Source: Thermoleophilia bacterium (lineage in GTDB: Bacteria; Actinomycetota; Thermoleophilia; Gaiellales; Gaiellaceae). From it: DNA of 7,585 nucleotides. The translations under genes were made by a program, and so were the position numbers. The stretch lies in assembly GCA_013362295.1 (NCBI GenBank), contig JABFWJ010000301.1:1-7585 (forward strand), read 5' to 3'. Positions 1 to 4,021 of this stretch are shown in pieces (position 1 is the stretch's first letter; each line of letters opens with the position of its first letter). The notes beneath the pieces were generated by a model, which was not told the DNA's origin, did no database searches, and worked only from the letters and a program-made list of their open reading frames with translations.

Positions 1-87
1 CAACTGGTGACCGCCTGTCCGCGTCGAACCGTAGCCGTTTCAGGGTGTACTCGCGAACACTGGCCCAGGCCAGGGCCATCGTAGTTA

Positions 88-102
88 GTGTTGACTCAAC
101 AC
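88..102. promoter_or_regulatory. Palindromic operator-like site, copy 1
   Basis: The 15-mer GTGTTGACTCAACAC is a perfect 7+1+7 palindrome, the shape expected for a homodimeric helix-turn-helix repressor such as a MarR, TetR or GntR family protein. Its centre (95) is 47 bp from the centre of copy 2 (142), about 4.5 helical turns. The core includes TTGACT, which resembles a -35 hexamer, but no -10 box lies at normal spacing on either side. No regulator gene is in the window, so the cognate factor is unknown. Confidence 0.55.
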
Positions 103-134
103 AAGCGTGCTACCGACGCTCCGAAGTGCAGTTT

Positions 135-149
135 GTGTTGAGTCAACAC
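135..149. promoter_or_regulatory. Palindromic operator-like site, copy 2
   Basis: GTGTTGAGTCAACAC is the exact reverse complement of copy 1 and differs from it on the plus strand only at the central base. Having the same 15-mer twice within 62 bp, and noticed nowhere else in the window, argues for a specific binding site rather than a chance palindrome. It lies about 77 bp upstream of the candidate small ORF at 227 and 355 bp upstream of the cupin. It could also serve a gene to the left of the window. Confidence 0.55.
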
Positions 150-226
150 TTACTCCAAGGGCTCCAGGCGCCAGGGCGGAACGCTGGCTCAGGCCACGCT
201 CGACGATCCGGCAGGAGGAGCGTGGC

Positions 227-508
227 GTGACCGACTTCCACGCACGCTCGCAATGCGCCTCCACCGAGACCAACGTGACGACAATGGCACACGTGAGCGC
301 CATCAGACCCGCTCCCGAGAGGGAACGGCCGACACCATCGACGCACCTTCCCCCTCTAGCAGGCATGATCCTGCCGTGGATCCGGCGGCGAAGTAGCGGT
401 TTGGCGCGGCGAGCAGCCGCGCGTTCCGGCGCAGTGTTGCCGAGGCCTGTACTCCGCGTGCTCGAGCACTGCGCGCCCACCGCTACCACTCGGAGGTACC
501 AGGCATGA
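227..508 (+). CDS. Candidate small ORF upstream of cupin, unknown function
   Basis: This 93-codon frame starts with GTG, placed 6 bases after GGAGGAG (214-220), one of the best Shine-Dalgarno matches in the window. It ends in TGA at 506-508, overlapping the cupin ATG as ATGA, the arrangement typical of translational coupling. Against it, the predicted protein is rich in Arg, Ala, Pro and Thr, has no recognisable domain, signal peptide or membrane segment, and looks like the random product of high-GC DNA. I estimate about 73 percent G/C at third positions, close to the cupin but not diagnostic. It may be a real coupled leader peptide, a decayed gene, or noise. Confidence 0.2.
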   Translation: MTDFHARSQCASTETNVTTMAHVSAIRPAPERERPTPSTHLPPLAGMILPWIRRRSSGLARRAAARSGAVLPRPVLRVLEHCAPTATTRRYQA

Positions 509-969
509 ATCGACAGAACCTCTTCTCCGACGCATGGGACGGAGAGAACGAAGAAGTCGGGAGGCGGCGTCGAACCTTCTGGCGTCCGGACGACGCCAGG
601 ATGGGTGCAACGCTCTACGAACTGGCCCCCGACGCGCCCGAGACGCGGATGCATATGCACTTCGGAGCCGAAGAGATGTTCTTCGTCCTGAGCGGTCGTC
701 CCCTCTTCCGGAACCAACAGGGCAACGAGGAGTTGGCTCCGGGCGACTTCGTCTTCTGCCCCGAGGGACGTGCCGGACTACACACGTTCAGCAACCCCAC
801 CGAAGAACCAGCTCAGATCCTTGCGATCAGTGCGGGGAGCTTCCCGGACGTCGTCGCCTACCCCGAACACGGATATGCATGGGTGGCGACTCGCGATCCC
901 GATCCCGAGCTACTCGCGAGAGGCGGCGACCCCGGCATCATCGCTCGCTTCGAGATCCCGATCGAGTAA
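505..969 (+). CDS. Small single-domain cupin protein
   Basis: This is a 154-residue protein with one cupin_2 beta-barrel, probably cytosolic since no signal peptide is seen. Motif 1 is complete: His50, His52, Glu57 and Gly64 fit HxH(x)4E(x)6G. Motif 2 is recognisable around Gly80, Pro86, Gly88, His93 and Asn97, with two extra residues between the PxG and the His. His50, His52, Glu57 and His93 would form the usual metal site. The C-terminal part (about 110-130, with PDVVAYPEHG) resembles a common group of stand-alone cupins whose substrate is unknown. Enzymatic and ligand-sensing roles are both possible. The ATG is supported by GGAGG at 492-496 with 8-base spacing. The gene converges on dapB and ends at a shared hairpin. 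No neighbour hints at a pathway. Confidence 0.85.
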   Translation: MNRQNLFSDAWDGENEEVGRRRRTFWRPDDARMGATLYELAPDAPETRMHMHFGAEEMFFVLSGRPLFRNQQGNEELAPGDFVFCPEGRAGLHTFSNPTEEPAQILAISAGSFPDVVAYPEHGYAWVATRDPDPELLARGGDPGIIARFEIPIE

Positions 970-997
970 GCGCCCGGCCGTCTCGACCTATCGCAAG

Positions 998-1029
998 AGC
1001 GAAGAGGCCGCGCGAGCGGCCTCTTCGCT
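998..1029. terminator. Hairpin between convergent cupin and dapB
   Basis: Bases 998-1011 and 1016-1029 form a perfect 14-bp stem closed by a 4-base loop. Read on the plus strand the loop is GCGA, a GNRA-type tetraloop. The hairpin begins 28 bases after the cupin stop and lies 7 bases beyond the dapB stop on the other strand, so it is placed to end transcripts from both sides. No run of T follows on either strand. It would therefore be a U-less terminator of the kind common in high-GC actinobacteria, or a 3'-end stabilising structure. Confidence 0.8.
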
Positions 1030-1036
1030 TAGCTCG

Positions 1037-1633
1037 TCAGAGCAGAGTGTCAAGCCCGATCGTGATGCCCGGGGGAAGCGAAGGCAGCTTCTGCAGCGCC
1101 AGCAGCACGCCCGGGGTGTACGCCTCGCGCGTCAGCGCGTCGTGCCGGATCGTCAACGTCTGGCCTGTGCCGCCGAGCAGCACCTCCTGATGCGCGTTCA
1201 GGCCCGGGAGCCGAACCGAGTGGATCGGCACGTCGCCGCCCATCCGCTCAGCGGTCAGTTTCGCGGTGCCGGATGGAGCGTCGAGCTTCCCGGAGTGGTG
1301 CAGCTCGACGATCTCCGCGCGCTCGAGATGGCGCGCTGCTTCCACCGCGAACCGCATCATCAACACGGCGCCGATCGCGAAGTTCGGTGCGTAGAAGACG
1401 GCGACCTTGCTGTCGGCGACCTGCGACGGATCCCAACCGGTCGTGCCGACGACGCATGGGACGCCGGCGGCCTCGGCCGCACGCACGTTTGCCACGACGG
1501 CCTCCGGCCGCGTGAAGTCGACCATCGCGTCGGCGTCGGCGAGCGAGTCGACGAGCTGATGACCGGCCGCCTCGAGCCCCGGCCCGAGCACCGAGCCGAC
1601 CTTCCCGCGCCCGCCGTTCAGCAGAACCCTCAC
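1037..1633 (-). CDS. dapB: 4-hydroxy-tetrahydrodipicolinate reductase (DapB)
   Basis: DapB reduces 4-hydroxy-tetrahydrodipicolinate with NAD(P)H in the diaminopimelate/lysine pathway, in the cytosol. The N-terminal Rossmann motif is GxxGxxG at Gly7, Gly10 and Gly13, GTTGW is at 63-67, and APNFAIGA at 82-89 is typical. Residues 107-124 match the DapB signature E-[IV]-x-E-x-H-x3-K-x-D-x-P-S-G-T-A, with His112 and Lys116 at the catalytic positions. I chose the GTG at 1633 because homology starts there. The frame extends upstream to 1750, but that part is unconserved and overlaps a hairpin cluster. At 198 residues it is shorter than the usual 240-270. It lacks stretches between the dinucleotide motif and VDFT and after the PSGTA loop. 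It is last in the M16-dapB run. Confidence 0.93.
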   Translation of the reverse strand: MRVLLNGGRGKVGSVLGPGLEAAGHQLVDSLADADAMVDFTRPEAVVANVRAAEAAGVPCVVGTTGWDPSQVADSKVAVFYAPNFAIGAVLMMRFAVEAARHLERAEIVELHHSGKLDAPSGTAKLTAERMGGDVPIHSVRLPGLNAHQEVLLGGTGQTLTIRHDALTREAYTPGVLLALQKLPSLPPGITIGLDTLL

Positions 1634-1643
1634 GCTCTCGACC

Positions 1644-1701
1644 GCCTTCGGCTCCCGCCCGGCGGAGCCGGGCTCCGCCGAAGGCTGCCGCCGCGGGCAG
1701 C
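1644..1701. repeat. GC hairpin cluster upstream of dapB
   Basis: Several overlapping inverted repeats fill this stretch. A perfect 9-bp stem with a 3-base loop runs 1660-1668 / 1672-1680. An outer 9-bp pair, 1644-1652 / 1677-1685, competes with it because they share 1677-1680. A further 6-bp stem sits at 1684-1689 / 1696-1701. In dapB mRNA the structure would end about 10 bases before the GTG start. It may act as a 3' terminator or stabiliser for the M16 gene, or influence dapB translation. The sequence alone does not decide between these. Confidence 0.6.
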
Positions 1702-1781
1702 ACGCAGCCTTCCGGCTCCGTGCAAAGCACTGTCCCCTCCGGCTGCGCACCGCCCGCGACGACTCGAAAGCCCGAGGAACC

Positions 1782-3077
1782 TCACGCCGCGCGTGCCAGG
1801 CCGGGCGTCACGTGCTCGAGCGCCGCAACGAACCGCTCGTCGCTCGGGCCGATGCAGGCGGCGGAGAGCCGGTCGGGCGCGAGCAGCGCGGCGGCGAGCT
1901 CGGAGACGGACGACGCCTCGACCGCGTCGATCTCGGCGACGATGCGGTCGAGCGAGAGCAGCTCGGAGTCGGTGATCAGCGACTTCCCGAGTCGGTTCAT
2001 GCGCGCCGACGTCGACTCCATCGAGAGCAGGATGCGCCCCTTCAGATTCTCCTTCGCACGATTGAGCTCGCGCTCGGGCAGGTTGCCGCCCGCGATGTCG
2101 GCGATCTGCTCGGCCGTGATCCGCAGCGCTTCGCCGAGGTTGTCCTCGCGCGTACCGAGATACACGCCGATCTGACCGGTGTCCGTGTACTGCGAGACGA
2201 ACGAGTACACCGCGTAAGCCATGCCCCGCTTCTCGCGAATCTCCTGAAAGAGGCGCGACGACGCGGAGCCGCCGAGAATCGCGTCGAGGAGCGACGCGGC
2301 GAAGCGGCGGCGGTCGGAACGCGAGATGCCGGGCGCGGCGAGGCAGACGTGGTACTGCTCGGTGTCCTTCTGCTGGAACTGCAGCCGCGGCGCGGGCGGG
2401 GAGACGAGCGGAGGACGGACGTTCGGACGGGAGGCGCCGGCGCCGGCGGCGGCGCGCCGCTCGAGCCCACGCGTGACGAGCTCCACGACCTGGTCGTGCT
2501 CGACGTTTCCGGCCGCGGCGACGACGATGTTGCCCGGGACGTACATCGTGTCGTGGTAGCGCGCGATCGAATCGCGCGGGATGGACGAGATCACGTCGAC
2601 CGTGCCGATCACGGGCCGTCCGAGCGGGTGGTCCCCGAAGACGGCCTCGGCGATCAAGTCGTGCACGAGCTCCTGCGGCGCGTCCTCGTACATCGCGATC
2701 TCCTCGAGCACGACCTCGCGCTCCGAGTCCAGCTCGGCGAACGCCGGCGCGAAGACCATGTCGCTCATCACGTCGACCGCGGTCTCGAGGTGGTGGTCGG
2801 GGATGCGGGCGTAGACCAGCGTGTGCTCGCGCGACGTGGCGGCGTTCAGCTCCCCACCCAATCCGTCGAAGATCTCGGCGATCTCGACCGCGCTGTAGCG
2901 GTCGCTGCCCTTGAAGAGCAAGTGCTCGATGAAGTGCGTCACGCCCGCCTCGTCCGCCGCTTCGTCCCGCGAGCCCGCCCCGATCCAGAACCCGACGGCG
3001 GCGGAGCGTACGTGGTCGAGGCGCTCCGAGATCACCCGCTCGCCCGAGTCGAGCTCGGTCAGAACCCAGTTCTGCAT
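1782..3077 (-). CDS. M16 family zinc peptidase (processing-peptidase-like)
   Basis: This 431-residue single-chain M16B-type peptidase is related to bacterial MlpA/YmxG/PepR proteins and mitochondrial processing peptidase. Counting from the ATG at 3077, the inverted zinc motif HxxEH falls at about 48-52 (HFIEH), with the third ligand Glu in the VVLEEIAMYED block about 73-74 residues later. The C-terminal half carries the conserved LFQEIREKRGMAYAVYSF segment. No signal peptide is seen, so it is probably cytosolic. A GTG at 3119 would add 14 unconserved residues. I prefer the ATG because family similarity begins near it, but no clear Shine-Dalgarno precedes either start. Its place between pnp and dapB is the actinobacterial arrangement, and B. 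subtilis also has such a peptidase near pnp and dap genes. The physiological substrate is not established. Confidence 0.9.
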   Translation of the reverse strand: MQNWVLTELDSGERVISERLDHVRSAAVGFWIGAGSRDEAADEAGVTHFIEHLLFKGSDRYSAVEIAEIFDGLGGELNAATSREHTLVYARIPDHHLETAVDVMSDMVFAPAFAELDSEREVVLEEIAMYEDAPQELVHDLIAEAVFGDHPLGRPVIGTVDVISSIPRDSIARYHDTMYVPGNIVVAAAGNVEHDQVVELVTRGLERRAAAGAGASRPNVRPPLVSPPAPRLQFQQKDTEQYHVCLAAPGISRSDRRRFAASLLDAILGGSASSRLFQEIREKRGMAYAVYSFVSQYTDTGQIGVYLGTREDNLGEALRITAEQIADIAGGNLPERELNRAKENLKGRILLSMESTSARMNRLGKSLITDSELLSLDRIVAEIDAVEASSVSELAAALLAPDRLSAACIGPSDERFVAALEHVTPGLARAA

Positions 3078-3096
3078 CGGCGTAGCGTAGTGCGCC

Positions 3097-3466
3097 TTGA
3101 CGCAGTACCGCTTCCTCACGACGTGGATCTTCGAGGCGCCGATCGAACGCGTCTGGGAGCTGCTCGACGATCCCGTGCACCGGCCGCACTGGTGGCGTGG
3201 TGTCGAGAAGACCGAGATCCTCGGCGACGACCACTGGCGCTCGACGTGGAAGTCCTTCCTGCCCTACACGCTCACCTTCGACTTCGAGATCGACCGGCGC
3301 GAGCGTCCCTATCTCCTTGGCGGCCGCGCCTCCGGCGAGCTGGCCGGCACCGGCGTGTGGCGGCTCTTCGAGGCGCGCGTTCGCGTGGAATCACGGCTGG
3401 GTGATGCGCCGCGGCGCGGAAGGCCTGGCGCGCGAGCTCGGCTGCGCCCTGGTCGCCGCGAGCTAG
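3097..3466 (+). pseudogene. SRPBCC-family protein, frameshifted remnant
   Basis: The first part, from a TTG at 3097 to about 3373, reads as the N-terminal two thirds of an SRPBCC/polyketide-cyclase-like lipid-binding domain (TTWIFEAPIERVWELLDD, then HWWRGVEK and GTGVWRLFE). A matching C-terminal end (FAWNHGWVMRRGAEGLARELG) is present only in another frame, from about 3377 to the TAG at 3464-3466. The two parts abut at a GCGCGCG run (3373-3379). Joined, they give only about 120 residues, so some 30 residues of the usual domain appear to be missing as well as the frame. The original frame runs on to 3726 through antisense GNAT sequence and makes no sense there. An in-frame TAG at 3088-3090 forces the start to be TTG 3097 or later. 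The gene is divergent from, and almost touching, the M16 gene. A sequencing error could explain the frameshift but not the missing length. Confidence 0.75.
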
Positions 3467-3476
3467 ATCGAGCCTG

Positions 3477-3992
3477 TCACCGCGGGTCGTCGGGGAGCAG
3501 CGACCACAGCACCGCGTCCTGGCGCTCGTTGTGCAGCCAGATCGAGCGGCGCTCGAGCCCTTCCCGCTGGAAGCCTGCGCGCGCCGCGAGCCGCTGCGAG
3601 GCGTCGTTGTCGGGGTGCGTGCGGATCTCGATCCGCCCGACTCCTTCCTCGAAGAGCCAGTCGCACAGGAGACGCACGGCGCGCGTCATCAGCCCACGGC
3701 CTCTCCCTGCGGCACCCGCGAGGTAGGCGAGCTCGTAGTTGTCGCGGTGGCGGCGCGACGCGATCACCGCGCCGAGTGACACGTCGTCGGGGGGCGCCGT
3801 GACGCAGTAGTCGTAGCGGTCGCCGGAGGCGAAGCCGCGGTCGATCACGCGGAGCACCGAGTCGAAGTCGGAGTCCTCCGGCTCCGCCGGCATGTTCAAC
3901 CAGCGCCGGACAACGGGGTCGGCGAACGTGGAAAGAACAACGGCGCGGTCGCTCTCACGCATCCTGCGGAGAGTGACCACGCCGTCGGTCAT
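3477..3992 (-). CDS. GNAT family N-acetyltransferase (RimJ/RimL-like)
   Basis: This 171-residue acetyltransferase resembles the RimJ/RimL (Acetyltransf_3) group, which moves an acetyl group from acetyl-CoA to an amino group. The acetyl-CoA binding loop is GRGRGL at 96-101, followed by the helix LMTRAVRLLCDWLFEE. The segment at 120-145 (RIEIRTHPDNDASQRLAARAGF) is highly typical, with Asn129 and the AARAGF helix, and the C-terminus DAVLWSLL is also usual. I chose the ATG at 3992 because family similarity starts at once (VVTLRRMRESD). A GTG at 4010 would add six residues and lies 11 bases after the pnp stop. Neither start has a strong Shine-Dalgarno. It probably shares the pnp transcript. It converges on the SRPBCC remnant with a 10-base gap. 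The substrate cannot be inferred. Confidence 0.9.
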   Translation of the reverse strand: MTDGVVTLRRMRESDRAVVLSTFADPVVRRWLNMPAEPEDSDFDSVLRVIDRGFASGDRYDYCVTAPPDDVSLGAVIASRRHRDNYELAYLAGAAGRGRGLMTRAVRLLCDWLFEEGVGRIEIRTHPDNDASQRLAARAGFQREGLERRSIWLHNERQDAVLWSLLPDDPR

Positions 3993-4021
3993 CGAATCCG
4001 GCGGCTTCACCGCCGAGGACG

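Larger units (their letters stand above)
81..156. repeat. 26-bp inverted repeat with palindromic cores
   Basis: Bases 81-106 and the reverse complement of 131-156 agree at 23 of 26 positions, and the arms are separated by 24 bases. The central 16 bases of each arm (87-102 and 135-150) match perfectly. Within them each arm carries a 15-bp palindrome with a single central base. The repeat could fold as a long cruciform or RNA hairpin, or mark two operators created by an inverted duplication. I see no flanking target-site duplication and no transposase, so a miniature transposon is possible but unsupported. Confidence 0.85.
1..504. other. Left-edge region without a confident gene
   Basis: Across these 504 bases I find no reading frame with a recognisable protein family on either strand. 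The frames open at the left edge close quickly or encode arginine-rich, low-information sequence. What the stretch does hold is a strong inverted repeat at 81-156, a smaller dyad at 61-78 (TGGCCC / GGGCCA around a 6-base loop), and one candidate small ORF (227-508) with a good Shine-Dalgarno sequence. The cupin gene's own ribosome binding site, GGAGG at 492-496, closes the region. Third-position GC in the candidate ORF and in the cupin looks lower than in the housekeeping genes to the right, so the left tenth of the window may have a different history. Confidence 0.6.

Noticed and set aside
91..116. Sigma-70 promoter from TTGACT at 91-96
   Set aside because: The nearest -10-like hexamer (TACCGA, 111-116) is only 14 bases away and a poor match. 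At 17-18 bases there is nothing.
81..156. Miniature transposon (MITE) interpretation of the inverted repeat
   Set aside because: There is no direct repeat at the flanks, the element would be only 76 bp, and the perfect palindromes inside each arm fit a protein-binding site better. It was kept as a possibility only in the finding.
85..717. 210-codon minus-strand frame across the left region
   Set aside because: It is antisense to the cupin, and its Ser/Arg/Val-rich sequence matches no family I recognise.
1634..1750. N-terminal extension of DapB to 1750
   Set aside because: The 39 added residues are unconserved and run through the hairpin cluster. The Rossmann strand begins right at the GTG at 1633.
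1630..3234. 534-codon minus-strand frame overlapping M16 in another register
   Set aside because: It is almost entirely Arg/Ala/Gly-rich and has none of the conserved residues that are present in the M16 frame.
1812..3404. 530-codon plus-strand frame opposite the M16 gene
   Set aside because: It is a mirror frame of a conserved peptidase gene with low-complexity Arg/Asp/Val composition. It also crosses the SRPBCC remnant in the wrong frame.
4000..4014. Short dyad GGCGG/CCGCC after pnp as a terminator
   Set aside because: It has only 5 bp and lies at the start of the GNAT gene. It is too weak to call, though it could mildly affect GNAT initiation.
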